A stretch of DNA of 13,164 nucleotides from Bacteroidales bacterium (GTDB taxonomy: Bacteria > Bacteroidota > Bacteroidia > Bacteroidales > UBA7960): assembly GCA_003560215.1 (NCBI GenBank), contig PWIY01000195.1, forward strand, positions 1 to 13,164, in the 5' to 3' direction. The notes beneath the pieces are model-generated. The model was not told the DNA's origin. It did no database searches and worked only from the letters and a program-made list of their open reading frames with translations. This document shows, one piece after another, positions 1 to 8,896 of the stretch; within the stretch, counting starts at the first letter, position 1, and each line of letters starts with the position of its first letter. Both the position numbers and the translations under genes were made by a program.

Positions 1-1
1 C

Positions 2-697
2 GTGCTGCTGGATCCGCCCCCCGGCGTCAATAAAGTGTTTTTTCCCGCCCCTCCCGGGGAAACGCTGAACGATACATTGCCCGAAGAAGAAAAGGCTCCC
101 CGCTTTCTGGAGCAGGTGGATGATTCACTGTATATCGAATATTTTATGGATGCCATTCACCATCGCCTGGAGTTGTTGTATGTGAACTGGTACGATCCTG
201 ACCAGGAAGAGGAGTTTTACCGGCAGGAAGGGAAAAAGTACATTTTTGATGTGGCCCAGCTGGAATTGATGGAATACATTGATTATGAATCTTTTTATGC
301 AGAACACCGGGGTGGTTACCACCGCGACAGTGTGCAGATCACAGTACTGGAAAATAGTGTTTGGTTTGAATTCCGTGACCTAAACCGGGAGGATCCTGAT
401 GAACAGGTGCTTTTCAGCCTCCATGCCACCAGCGATTATGTGGAAGGCCGCTTTGTGCGGGATCGGGAAACGGGTGAGATACAACTGGATACAGAAACGT
501 TTCCCCTGACAGACAATGATGTGCTTGACCTGGCCTGGTTTGCCGGTGAACGGAATGCGGAGAATATTTTCAACCACCTGCTTAACCGGTATGTGGCGGA
601 TGGCCTGGAATATGACCTGGCGTACTACCTGTATTATGACATGCAGGATCACCGCATTATCGAAAGGGAGGAACCCCCTTTTACCCGGGTGGATTAG
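2..697 (+). CDS. Unrecognised acidic protein, C-terminal part (5' end cut by window edge)
   Basis: The reading frame is open from the first bases and ends at TAG 695-697, giving at least 231 residues. A GTG at position 2 is the first possible start, but the gene more likely begins upstream, so treat it as 5'-partial. I do not recognise a family. The visible protein is strongly acidic and rich in Tyr, Asp and Glu, with short aromatic patches (for example EYFMDAIHHRLELLYVNWYD near residues 46-65, and DLAYYLYYDMQD near 206-217). It starts with a Pro-rich segment. There is no membrane segment, no Cys cluster and no obvious nucleotide-binding or catalytic motif in the visible part. Any signal peptide would lie off the window. 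It converges with tsaD, whose stop codon is 127 bp away. Coding is supported by frame length and soluble-protein composition; function is unknown. Confidence 0.75.
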   Translation: MLLDPPPGVNKVFFPAPPGETLNDTLPEEEKAPRFLEQVDDSLYIEYFMDAIHHRLELLYVNWYDPDQEEEFYRQEGKKYIFDVAQLELMEYIDYESFYAEHRGGYHRDSVQITVLENSVWFEFRDLNREDPDEQVLFSLHATSDYVEGRFVRDRETGEIQLDTETFPLTDNDVLDLAWFAGERNAENIFNHLLNRYVADGLEYDLAYYLYYDMQDHRIIEREEPPFTRVD

Positions 698-714
698 CAG
701 TTGTGCCGCCGGAT

Positions 715-741
715 GGCCGCTGGTTCAGGCAAGGCGCGGCC
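715..741 (+). terminator. Possible weak hairpin after the left-edge gene
   Basis: GGCCGC (715-720) and GCGGCC (736-741) can pair as a 6-bp GC stem around a 15-nt loop, 18 bp downstream of the stop codon of the left-edge gene. It is followed by TTATA rather than a proper T-run. It may help end transcription, but the loop is long and the tail is poor. The rest of 698-794 shows nothing I can name. Confidence 0.2.
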
Positions 742-794
742 TTATACCGCAAGTCGTGCCCTTTATAGTATATGGAGCAGTCTGATACCGTCAG

Positions 795-819
795 GAAAAA
801 AGCATTTCCGGGCTGCTTC
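795..819 (-). terminator. Likely intrinsic terminator of tsaD
   Basis: Read on the - strand, AAGCA (818-814) and TGCTT (804-800) form a 5-bp stem around a 9-nt loop, extendable by one G-T pair. The stem runs directly into a T-run (795-800 on the + strand are all A). It begins only a few bases after the tsaD TGA (825-827), which is where a Rho-independent terminator would be expected. The stem is short, so strength is uncertain. Confidence 0.5.
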
Positions 820-824
820 AGGGA

Positions 825-1841
825 TCAGCCTCCTCCGTAACGGGTAAATGGAACAGTATCCTGCGTGGCAAAATCACCCCTGATGTATTTGAAGTAGCCG
901 GCAATGGCGATCATGGCAGCATTGTCGGTGGTGTATTCGAATGGAGGGATGTATACCTCCCAGTTCCCTTTTTCCGCTTCACGGGTAAAGGCGGCACGAA
1001 GCCCGGAGTTGGCCGAAACCCCGCCTGCCATGGCCACATGACTGATTCCGGTCTGTTTGACTGCACTGCGCAATTGCTTCATCAGGATTTCCACAATGGT
1101 GTACTGGATGGAGGCCGACAAATCTTTTGTGTTCTTTCGGATGAAGTCCGGATCTTTCTTCAACTCGTCACGCAAAAAGTACAAAATAGAAGTTTTCAAG
1201 CCGCTGAAACTGAAATCCAGCCCGGGAACCCTGGGGTGCGGAAAGCGGAACTTATGGGGGTCTCCTTCCTTGGCATTCTTGTCGATCAGTGGCCCGCCCG
1301 GGTAAGGCAGCCCCATGATCTTGGCCGCTTTGTCAAAGGCTTCACCGGCCGCATCGTCAATGGTGTTTCCGATCACTTCCATCCGGCAGGGGCTGTGAAC
1401 TTTTACGATCTGGGTATGTCCGCCCGAAACGGTCAGGCAAAGAAAAGGAAATGGAGGTGTTTTCTGGCGGTCATCCTCAATGAAGTGAGCCAGGATATGG
1501 GCATGCATATGGTTGACTGTGATCAGTGGAATCCCCGTGGCCAGGGCAAAAGACTTGGCAAATGAGGTGCCGACAAGCAGTGAACCCAGCAGGCCCGGAC
1601 CATTGGTGTATGCAACTGCGCTGATCTGGCTTTTTTGTATATTTGCTGTGAGGATGGCTTTTTGGATAACCGGTATGATGTTTTGCTGATGTGCCCGTGA
1701 AGCCAGTTCAGGTACAACGCCACCAAAATCTTTATGAACCTGCTGGTTCGCAATAAGATTGGCAAGGATTTTGCGTTCTCTGATTATGGCTGCTGAAGTA
1801 TCATCGCAGGATGATTCAATTCCAAGAATGTATGTATCCAT
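825..1841 (-). CDS. tsaD: tRNA N6-adenosine threonylcarbamoyltransferase TsaD
   Basis: TsaD transfers the threonylcarbamoyl group from TC-AMP to A37 of ANN-reading tRNAs (t6A) in the cytoplasm, working with TsaB and TsaE, which are not in this window. The sequence opens with LGIESSCDDTSAA, the Kae1/TsaD N-terminal phosphate-binding signature. It has NHMHAH, whose first and last His are the metal ligands, then SGGHTQ near 139-144, FSFSGLKT and the C-terminal DNAAMIA aspartate region. The frame opens at GTG 1856, but I prefer ATG 1841. It gives a 338-residue protein starting MDTYILGIES and puts the two metal-ligand His at residues 111 and 115, the E. coli numbering. Neither start has a clear Shine-Dalgarno. 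It diverges from tamB and is followed by a probable terminator. It looks intact and of normal family length. Confidence 0.97.
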   Translation of the reverse strand: MDTYILGIESSCDDTSAAIIRERKILANLIANQQVHKDFGGVVPELASRAHQQNIIPVIQKAILTANIQKSQISAVAYTNGPGLLGSLLVGTSFAKSFALATGIPLITVNHMHAHILAHFIEDDRQKTPPFPFLCLTVSGGHTQIVKVHSPCRMEVIGNTIDDAAGEAFDKAAKIMGLPYPGGPLIDKNAKEGDPHKFRFPHPRVPGLDFSFSGLKTSILYFLRDELKKDPDFIRKNTKDLSASIQYTIVEILMKQLRSAVKQTGISHVAMAGGVSANSGLRAAFTREAEKGNWEVYIPPFEYTTDNAAMIAIAGYFKYIRGDFATQDTVPFTRYGGG

Positions 1842-1865
1842 ATTCACACTTGTCACACCAAGGAA

Positions 1866-4800
1866 GTGGCTGTTAAATCTCAGGAGGGCAAAGGTATCAA
1901 AAAAACACGTAAAATAGTTTTGTGGGTACTTGCCGTATTGGTGCTTCTGCCAGTGCTTTTGTACGGGCTTCTCCAGAGTCCTTCAGTTCAGACTTACCTT
2001 GTGGGTCACCTCACCAGCTATCTTTCCAGGGAGCTTGAAACCGAAGTCCGTGTGGGGGCGGTCGACATATCCCTTTTCCGGACTGTGATACTGGAAGATG
2101 TGTCGGTGCTCGACAGAGAGGGAGAAACGCTGTTTACCATGGAGTACCTGAAGGGCGATCTGGAGAGGATATCTGTTCGCCGCAGGCAGCTTGACCTGGG
2201 TCGTCTTGAAATTGAAGGGGCATTCGGTGGAGTGTATAAAAAAGATGGAGAGACTGAATATAATTATCAGTTTCTTGTGGACTATTTTTCTGATGAGCTG
2301 GGCAACGGACCCGGTCCCGGCTGGGATGTCACCCTTGGTGCCCTGACCCTGCATGATATATCTTTCCGACACCGCAACCCAAATGCCAATCCCGTCCCCA
2401 ATAACGCATTTGACCCGGCCGATTTTCTCATTGAAGACCTTTATCTGGCCATTGAAAATATCCGCTCTGATGATGAGGCACTGGAGTTTGAACTTGACTA
2501 CTTTCGTTACAGCGAATCCAGGGGGTTTCAACTGAATTACCTGTCAGGAAGTTTTTCCGTAAGCCCCGGCAGCCTGGTCGTGAATAATGCGGCGTTTCGT
2601 ACGCCCGGCAGTGAGCTGGCCTTTGACATGGCACTTGATCATGATGGCATGGATAATTTTCGGGATGTCCTTGCCCATAATGGGTTTACCTTAACCATGC
2701 AGCCCTCCAGGCTGGATATGCGTGACCTTGCCCATTATGTTCCCGCTTTTTACGGAGCAGACCAGCTCATGTCGCTGAGCGGGGAATTTACCGGAAGGGC
2801 TGATTCCCTGACAGGCCGTGGTGTGTCCGTAGCCTACGGAGATGCGGCTTTGTTCCGTGGCGACTTTAACCTTAACTTACTGCCAGACTGGCCCCGGATG
2901 CATGGGGAGCTGAGGGTGGATGAGTTCAGCGGTACGGCTGCCGGCATCAACGATATACACATTCCTGAGCATTTTTATGGTACCATTCCGAGGCTGCCTG
3001 ATTTTCTTGAGCGGGCAGGTCAGTTTGCCTTTTCCGGGTCGGCTTCGGGAGACCTTGCAGCCATTGAAGCAGATGGCATGCTGAAAACCGATGCCGGCTC
3101 CATTCGTGCTGAAGTGCTTTTCCGGCGCGATGATCCGGAAATGCTTTACCAATATGATGGAACCGTTGAAAGCGAAAAGGTACATGGTGGAGTTTTGCTT
3201 GGAAACCCGGAGTTGCCCGGGTCTGTGGATATGTACGCCCGTTTCAGCGGGTCGGGGCTGTCACCTGAAACAGCCGACATGGTTTTTGACGGGGGGGTCA
3301 CTTCCATGGAGTACCGGGGTTATAATTATAACAATATCACTTTTTCAGGGGATTTGGTGAAGGAAAAACTTAGTACGGCCATTTCAGTTGTTGATCCTTA
3401 TCTTGAGTTCGATTTCGCGGGAATGATTGACTTCGGACCGGAAGTACCGGAAATGGATTTCCAGGCCGCTTTTGACCGGGCCAATCTGACCAGACTGAAT
3501 ATTTTCCAGCGCGACACCCTGTATGAATCTTTACTGACTGCGGGCGTGGAGGTTGATGCCCGCTTCAGGTCAGTTAACCACATGGAGGGCGAAGTACTGA
3601 TCAATAACATCCGGTACACCGAAGACCCCATTTTCGCGGAGCATTTTCCTGAAAGGGGTGACTCCAGGGTTTACCGGACCGATGACATTTACCTGAGCAG
3701 TGCCGTTTGGGCTTCGGATAACAGTCACCTGAGGGTCAGATCTGATTTTCTTGATGCCGATATGCACGGCACAATCCATTTTGAACAACTGCTCCCTTCC
3801 CTTCGCCAGTTTGCCGATGTGTTTCTTCCCTCTCTCGAAACCGGTGATGACTTGCCTGAAATGTCTGACAAACTGGCCAGCGATCTGAATTTTTTCATTC
3901 GTTTTAATCATACGGAAATGCTTTCAGAATTGTTTTTTCCGTGGATTGAAATTTCTCCGGAAGCATGGATCACAGGCCGGTATGATGTTTCTTCCCAGTC
4001 ATTGAACCTGGATGCCCAGGCAGATATGCTGTCCCTTGGTGGCAGGCGTTTTGCTGACTGGGAACTTAGCGGTGAGCGTGTGGATGAGTCTTTTTTGCTC
4101 ATGAGCACAAGCCGCAAGCTGTTGTTGTCCGACAGCATTCACATGGACAACTTTTCCTTTGATACCTCTTTTTGCCGCGACAGCATCATGATGGACCTTA
4201 CATGGCGTTCGGAGAATAACGGGCAGGACAATCACGGTCAGCTCAGGGGAACGGCATTGATTAACGACCCTCAATACCAGGAATTCAGCTTTTATGATTC
4301 TTATGCATCCATTGACGGAGATACCTGGTACATTGCACCGGATAACCGGCTGATTCTGGATTCCGCCCGCATAGAGGCCAGGGGAATGCGATTTTATCAC
4401 GAAGATCAGTATATAGAGGCTGGCGGAGTGCTCAGTGGTCTTGCCGGCGACCGGATGCGATTGTCCTTTTCCGGGTTCGACCTCTCCTACAGTGCCTTGT
4501 TGCTTGGGGAAAGGAACTTTGCCTTTGACGGCATGGTAGATGGATTTGTTTCATTTACCGCTTTTTATCAGCCGGTAAGTATCGGTGCCGAGCTTTATGT
4601 AAACGACTTTGCATTTAACCGGGAGTGGCTGGGAGACCTTGACCTGCACAGCTTATGGGACAATGAAGCGGGTGCCTTTGAGGTGGACGGTGCCATTGTA
4701 TCACGTGAAGACGAAACAACTCATGAACCTTTAGTGGTGACCGGGAGGGTTTACACCGGCGAACGGGAAGATAATTTTGATCTGGATATTGACCTTGCTG

Positions 4801-6470
4801 ATATGACCATGGCAATCTGGGATCCTTATTTGAGCAACTTTGCCGAAAATTTTCACGGAGCAGCTACAGGTAGGCTTAGAATGGATGGCCCGCTTTCCGC
4901 ACCCGAATTATCCGGAAATATTCATCTTGAGAATACCGGCCTGCACATTCCTTACCTGAACACCAGTTATCATTTCAGTGATGAGGTGGAGTTCGGTAAG
5001 GATTATTTCCGGTTTGACAACGTGGTCCTTCAGGACACGCTCGGAAACAGTGCCCTGGTAAACGGGTCGGTTATGCATGAAAATTTCGGGAATTTTGCCA
5101 TTGATTTCAGGCTTCAGCCGGAGCAGATGATCATTTTTAATACCGGGCCGCGCGACAATGATTTTTATTACGGGACCGGATTTCTGACCGGGGTGGCTCA
5201 CCTGCACGGACCCACCAACTTAATTACCATGGACATCACCGGCCGGACCAATCGCGGAACCAAGGTGTATCTGCCGCTGAGTTATTCCGGTGAGGTAAGG
5301 GAAAGCCATTTTATTTCATTTGTTTCGAAAGAGGAAACCCGGGAGGGGCCTGCCTTCAGCCTGCCCCCGCGTCCGGGTGGTGTGGCACTGAATTTTGATT
5401 TGGAGGTTACGCCCGAAGCGGAGGTGGAGCTATTGTTTGATGCCCATTTTGGTGACATTATCAGGGGAAGGGGTGCCGGTGACCTGAAGCTTGAGGTGGC
5501 ACCCGAAGGTACTGTCAATGTGTATGGTGATTATGTGATTGAAGACGGAGAATATTTGTTTAATCTTCAGAATATTATCAACAAGCGTTTCCGGATTGAA
5601 CAGGGAAGTACCATTGGCTGGACGGGAGACCTGAATGATGCAGATGTGGACTTGCGGGCTGCCTACAGGTTAAGGACCCCGCTTTTCGACCTGGTGTCAG
5701 GGGAGGGGGTTGACCCCGAAATCGCAGACCGCTACCGGCGACGGGTTCCTGTGGAAACCGTCCTGATTCTGGAGGATAAGCTGTTCAACCCTGCCATTTC
5801 CTTTGACATTGATATTCCGGGCGGAGATGAAGGAACCAGGGAAATGATTGAAAGAATGATCACCACCGAGCAGGAGATGAACAGACAGGTGTTTTCTCTG
5901 CTGGTGCTGAATCGTTTTTTGCCAACCACCGCCGACCAGTACAATACCGCTTTGGGCTACGGGGTGGGGAACACCTCGTCAGAGTTGTTGTCAAACCAGC
6001 TAAGTAACTGGCTTTCACAGATCAGTTCGGATTTCGATATCGGCATCAACTATCGTCCCGGTGATGAGATCAGCAGCCAGGAGGTGGAGCTCGCGCTGTC
6101 TACCCAGTTTTTTGACGACAGGGTGATCGTTGACGGTAATTTTGGGGTGGCAGGAAACGAAACGGCCACCGGCTATGCTGCCCGGGGAACCAACCAGATC
6201 ATTGGTGATGTGAATGTAGAAGTGAAAATCACCCCTGAAGGTAAATTCAGGGTGAAGGCCTTCAATCGATCCAATACTTTCGACATCATCCATACCAATG
6301 CGCCTTACACCCAGGGGGTCGGGCTTTTCTACCGGCGGGAGTTTGACGGTCTGGGTGGCCTGTTCCGAAGAGAAAGAGCCCCTGAAGACTTGCCGCTTAT
6401 ACCCGAAACCTCCGGCGAAACAGGGTCGGAAACCTCAGCCGGCACAGAAGAGTCTGATGAGAACAAATAA
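1866..6470 (+). CDS. tamB: TamB-family translocation and assembly module / AsmA-like lipid transport protein
   Basis: TamB proteins are anchored in the inner membrane and span the periplasm as a long beta-rich groove. They are implicated in outer-membrane protein assembly (with a TamA or TamL partner) and in phospholipid transport to the outer membrane. This 1534-residue protein has a basic N-terminus, one membrane anchor (about residues 17-36), then an AsmA-like start with LxxxLxxELETEVRVG. A very long beta-strand-rich middle follows. The C-terminal TamB (DUF490) domain spans about 1080-1500 and includes GDYVIEDGEYLFNLQNIINK and, near 1435-1473, TGYAARGTNQIIGDVNVE. Residues 1503-1534 form an acidic Ser/Thr/Glu tail. 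The start is GTG 1866: it is the only ordinary start codon between the upstream in-frame stop (1812-1814) and the anchor, and it keeps the basic residues before the anchor. The gene diverges from tsaD and converges with ribBA 33 bp on. No TamA/TamL-like barrel gene is present here. Confidence 0.95.
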   Translation: MAVKSQEGKGIKKTRKIVLWVLAVLVLLPVLLYGLLQSPSVQTYLVGHLTSYLSRELETEVRVGAVDISLFRTVILEDVSVLDREGETLFTMEYLKGDLERISVRRRQLDLGRLEIEGAFGGVYKKDGETEYNYQFLVDYFSDELGNGPGPGWDVTLGALTLHDISFRHRNPNANPVPNNAFDPADFLIEDLYLAIENIRSDDEALEFELDYFRYSESRGFQLNYLSGSFSVSPGSLVVNNAAFRTPGSELAFDMALDHDGMDNFRDVLAHNGFTLTMQPSRLDMRDLAHYVPAFYGADQLMSLSGEFTGRADSLTGRGVSVAYGDAALFRGDFNLNLLPDWPRMHGELRVDEFSGTAAGINDIHIPEHFYGTIPRLPDFLERAGQFAFSGSASGDLAAIEADGMLKTDAGSIRAEVLFRRDDPEMLYQYDGTVESEKVHGGVLLGNPELPGSVDMYARFSGSGLSPETADMVFDGGVTSMEYRGYNYNNITFSGDLVKEKLSTAISVVDPYLEFDFAGMIDFGPEVPEMDFQAAFDRANLTRLNIFQRDTLYESLLTAGVEVDARFRSVNHMEGEVLINNIRYTEDPIFAEHFPERGDSRVYRTDDIYLSSAVWASDNSHLRVRSDFLDADMHGTIHFEQLLPSLRQFADVFLPSLETGDDLPEMSDKLASDLNFFIRFNHTEMLSELFFPWIEISPEAWITGRYDVSSQSLNLDAQADMLSLGGRRFADWELSGERVDESFLLMSTSRKLLLSDSIHMDNFSFDTSFCRDSIMMDLTWRSENNGQDNHGQLRGTALINDPQYQEFSFYDSYASIDGDTWYIAPDNRLILDSARIEARGMRFYHEDQYIEAGGVLSGLAGDRMRLSFSGFDLSYSALLLGERNFAFDGMVDGFVSFTAFYQPVSIGAELYVNDFAFNREWLGDLDLHSLWDNEAGAFEVDGAIVSREDETTHEPLVVTGRVYTGEREDNFDLDIDLADMTMAIWDPYLSNFAENFHGAATGRLRMDGPLSAPELSGNIHLENTGLHIPYLNTSYHFSDEVEFGKDYFRFDNVVLQDTLGNSALVNGSVMHENFGNFAIDFRLQPEQMIIFNTGPRDNDFYYGTGFLTGVAHLHGPTNLITMDITGRTNRGTKVYLPLSYSGEVRESHFISFVSKEETREGPAFSLPPRPGGVALNFDLEVTPEAEVELLFDAHFGDIIRGRGAGDLKLEVAPEGTVNVYGDYVIEDGEYLFNLQNIINKRFRIEQGSTIGWTGDLNDADVDLRAAYRLRTPLFDLVSGEGVDPEIADRYRRRVPVETVLILEDKLFNPAISFDIDIPGGDEGTREMIERMITTEQEMNRQVFSLLVLNRFLPTTADQYNTALGYGVGNTSSELLSNQLSNWLSQISSDFDIGINYRPGDEISSQEVELALSTQFFDDRVIVDGNFGVAGNETATGYAARGTNQIIGDVNVEVKITPEGKFRVKAFNRSNTFDIIHTNAPYTQGVGLFYRREFDGLGGLFRRERAPEDLPLIPETSGETGSETSAGTEESDENK
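1889..1896 (-). promoter_or_regulatory. Possible -7 box (TAnnTTTG) for tsaD, inside the tamB start
   Basis: On the - strand the bases read TACCTTTG, a perfect match to the Bacteroidota -7 consensus TAnnTTTG. Transcription would start near 1882, leaving a leader of roughly 25-40 nt before the tsaD start codons. I see no TTTG at the usual -33 distance, and a single 8-base match can arise by chance, so this is a tentative call. If real, the tsaD promoter lies within the first ten codons of tamB. Confidence 0.35.
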
Positions 6471-6503
6471 AGTTGATTCCCTGTAACGGACAGCGGAAAA
6501 GAC

Positions 6504-7706
6504 CTAAAACAGGTGGCCCAGTTTTTTCTTCTTGGTATCCAGGTAAATTTTGCAGTGGTCTGATGTGGCCACAACGATGGGTACGTTTTGGGTGATCTCG
6601 ATGCCGTATCCAATGAGTCCCGTTTTTTTCCTGGGGTTGTTCGTGATGAGTTTGATCCTGGTGGCTCCCAGGTCTCTCAGTATTTGTGCCCCGATGCCGT
6701 AATCCCGCTCGTCCGCTTTGAATCCCAGTTCAACATTGGCCTCCACGGTATCCATCCCCTGTTCCTGGAGGTGGTAAGCACGAAGTTTGTTCAGCAGGCC
6801 GATGCCCCGGCCTTCCTGGTTCATGTATAGCACCACTCCCTTTCCTGCCTTCTCCACCATGTCCATTGCCTGGTGAAGCTGTCCGCCGCAATCACATTTG
6901 CATGAGCCAAAGATATCGCCCGTGACACAGGAAGAATGAACCCTCACCAAAACTTCCTCGCCTGGTTCCCAGTTGCCCTTGGTCAGGGCAAGATGAACCT
7001 TGTCATTGGTGGTCTGTTTGTAGGCAGTGAGTTTAAAGTTGCCCCACTGGGTGGGGAGATCCACGGTAATTTCCTGCTTGATGTGGCTCTCATTTTTAAT
7101 GCGGTAAGCAATCAGGTCCTCAATGGAAATGATTTTCAGGTTGAAGCGTTCCGCAATTTTCATCAGATCCGGCAACCTGGCCATGGTACCGTCATCGTTC
7201 ATGATCTCCACCAATACCCCGGCAGGCTGAAGCCCGGCCAGGCGCGACAGGTCAATGGAAGCTTCCGTGTGTCCGGCTCGCTGAAGTACACCACCTTCCC
7301 TGGCTCGCAGGGGAAAAATGTGCCCGGGCCTGCCCAGGTCATTCGGGTCGGTCTGCGGGTCAGCCAGGGCCTTGACGGTTTTGGCGCGATCTGAGGCGGA
7401 AATACCTGTGGTACAACCATGACCGACAAGGTCCACCGAAATGGTAAATGGAGTTTCGTGCAGGGCGGTATTCCGGGGCACCATCAGATCCAGATCCAGC
7501 TGTTCACTGCGGCGACGTGTAATGGGTGCACAAATGAGTCCGCGGCCGTGTGTGGCCATGAAGTTGATAATTTCAGGGGTGATGGTTTCTGCGGCTGCCA
7601 CAAAATCACCCTCATTTTCCCTGTCTTCATCATCCACAACGATTACGACCTTGCCTGCCTTAATATCCGCAATGGCCTCTTCTATGGTATTCAACTTTGT
7701 CTCCAT
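6504..7706 (-). CDS. ribBA: Bifunctional DHBP synthase / GTP cyclohydrolase II RibBA
   Basis: This fusion supplies both entry reactions of riboflavin synthesis: ribulose 5-phosphate to 3,4-dihydroxy-2-butanone 4-phosphate plus formate (RibB half, about residues 1-200), and GTP to 2,5-diamino-6-ribosylamino-pyrimidinone phosphate (RibA half, about 207-400). RibB signatures are DDEDRENEGD (25-34), the THGRGLIC stretch (52-59) and RAGHTEASIDL (143-153). RibA shows the zinc site C260, C271 and C273 with the 11/2 spacing of E. coli RibA. It also has NQEGRGIGLLNKLRAY (296-311, with the expected catalytic Tyr at 311), ADERDYG (331-337) and TNNPRKK (355-361). HSSC (257-260) has Ser where E. coli has Glu before the first zinc Cys; the catalytic set is otherwise complete. 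The start is ATG 7706, 10 bp after the stop of the preceding glycosyltransferase, so it is probably the last gene of the lptF operon. No FMN riboswitch fits in that gap. Confidence 0.97.
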   Translation of the reverse strand: METKLNTIEEAIADIKAGKVVIVVDDEDRENEGDFVAAAETITPEIINFMATHGRGLICAPITRRRSEQLDLDLMVPRNTALHETPFTISVDLVGHGCTTGISASDRAKTVKALADPQTDPNDLGRPGHIFPLRAREGGVLQRAGHTEASIDLSRLAGLQPAGVLVEIMNDDGTMARLPDLMKIAERFNLKIISIEDLIAYRIKNESHIKQEITVDLPTQWGNFKLTAYKQTTNDKVHLALTKGNWEPGEEVLVRVHSSCVTGDIFGSCKCDCGGQLHQAMDMVEKAGKGVVLYMNQEGRGIGLLNKLRAYHLQEQGMDTVEANVELGFKADERDYGIGAQILRDLGATRIKLITNNPRKKTGLIGYGIEITQNVPIVVATSDHCKIYLDTKKKKLGHLF

Positions 7707-7716
7707 TATATAGTTG

Positions 7717-8895
7717 TCAAGTATTGCTGTCCGTGATCACTTTATTGAGTTTTTCCGTGGTTCTTTCCCAGTTAAAATGTTGCAGCACAAAATGATGGCC
7801 CTTCTCACCCAGCCGGACAGATAATTCCTTATTTTTCAGCAAAGATAATATATGTTTTGCATACTCAGCAGCATCCCGTCCGATCAGCACTTCCTCTCCC
7901 TCTGTTGCACAAAGTGCCTGATTTGCCAGGGGTGAAGTCACACAGGGCAGCTGCATGGCCATGGCTTCAAGTACTTTGTTCTGCAATCCGGTTCCGATCT
8001 GCATGGGTGCCACAAAAACCTTTGAATCAGCATAGAAGTCACGGATGTCATCAACCCAGCCGGTAACCTCCACTTTGGATGACGCCAGGTTCCGGACCTG
8101 TTTTACGGGACTTGCGCCGGCAAGTACCACCTTAGCCCCGGGTAAGGATTCCCACACAATGGGCATGATCTGTTTTACGAGGTATTCGGCACCTTTAACA
8201 TTGGGCGGATAGGCCATATTCCCGGTAAAGATCACCTCATAATGTTTCTTTCGCCCGGTCGCGGGGGTGAAAAAACTGGTATCAACACCGTTGGGAATCA
8301 CAGTGATCTCATCCTTTCGGGGATGGGGGATCTGATCCCTGTCCGGATGAGAGATGATGGTTTTTTTATCGAAGCAGTTGAAAACCAAATTCTCATACCT
8401 GCTGACCCGTTTGAATTCCATTTGCAGCAGGGGGCGAAGGTACCAGGGAGCTATCTGCTGCCTGCGATGCAATCCTGCGGAAAAAACATCCTGGTAGTCA
8501 ATGGTCTTGTCCTGTTCGCAGTCAAAAATGTAGGGTGCTGTGCGAATAAGCTGACAAAACAGATGGTCGGGCCGGTGATGGTCGATCAGAGAATGAATCT
8601 CTTTTTTGATCCGGGGGCTTAAAAACCAGGCAACCTGGAATGGAACGGAGGAGAATGCAGCTTTAACCAGCCGGCTGTAAATTCCTGCCCTGGAAAGCGG
8701 GAAAAAGTAGAGTTCACTGACATAGGGTTTCAGGGTCTGATAAGCCCCGGGATGAATGCCGGTGTCGCTCAGGGCGCAAACAATGAGTTGATGGTGTTTC
8801 GACAATTCCTTTATCTGGTGGAAGGCCCGCAGTTTATCCCCTTTTTCGAGCGGAAAGGGGATCCTTGACAACACTATGAAGATCTTTTTTTTCAA
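7717..8895 (-). CDS. GT4-type glycosyltransferase B
   Basis: A 392-residue retaining glycosyltransferase with a GT-B fold, acting in the cytoplasm on a nucleotide-sugar donor; substrate and acceptor are unknown. The N-terminal acceptor half opens RIPFPLEKGDKLRAFHQIK (11-29), a glycine-containing loop typical of the group. The donor half has IPNGVD (200-205), FTGNMAYPPNVKG (223-235), VTGWVDDIRDFY (277-288), and GTGLQNKVLEAMA (301-313). The usual first Glu of the EX7E motif is replaced by Thr301-302 context, while the second Glu (310) is kept; this pattern resembles the TIGR03087-like branch linked with exopolysaccharide loci. The frame starts at TTG 8895 (MKKKIFIVLS). There is no ATG or GTG upstream before an in-frame stop, and AGGAGGG (8903-8897) ends only 1 nt before the TTG, unusually close. 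It sits 17 bp after glycosyltransferase A and 10 bp before ribBA, in the same operon. Confidence 0.9.
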   Translation of the reverse strand: MKKKIFIVLSRIPFPLEKGDKLRAFHQIKELSKHHQLIVCALSDTGIHPGAYQTLKPYVSELYFFPLSRAGIYSRLVKAAFSSVPFQVAWFLSPRIKKEIHSLIDHHRPDHLFCQLIRTAPYIFDCEQDKTIDYQDVFSAGLHRRQQIAPWYLRPLLQMEFKRVSRYENLVFNCFDKKTIISHPDRDQIPHPRKDEITVIPNGVDTSFFTPATGRKKHYEVIFTGNMAYPPNVKGAEYLVKQIMPIVWESLPGAKVVLAGASPVKQVRNLASSKVEVTGWVDDIRDFYADSKVFVAPMQIGTGLQNKVLEAMAMQLPCVTSPLANQALCATEGEEVLIGRDAAEYAKHILSLLKNKELSVRLGEKGHHFVLQHFNWERTTEKLNKVITDSNT

Positions 8896-8896
8896 A

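Noticed and set aside
1038..1565. 175-codon open frame on the + strand inside tsaD
   Set aside because: It lies fully antisense to a well-conserved tsaD, has low-complexity shadow composition and no recognisable motif.
1983..2531. 182-codon open frame on the - strand inside tamB
   Set aside because: It is antisense to a continuous tamB frame with conserved features, and has no start context or motif of its own.
6471..6503. Terminator between convergent tamB and ribBA
   Set aside because: Only a 4-bp CTGT/ACAG pairing is visible, without a T-run on either strand.
6936..7394. 152-codon open frame on the + strand inside ribBA
   Set aside because: It is the antisense of conserved RibA/RibB motifs and is explained by codon-usage shadowing.
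7700..7720. FMN riboswitch upstream of ribBA
   Set aside because: Only 10 bp separate ribBA from the preceding stop codon, and I see no RFN-element consensus blocks around it.
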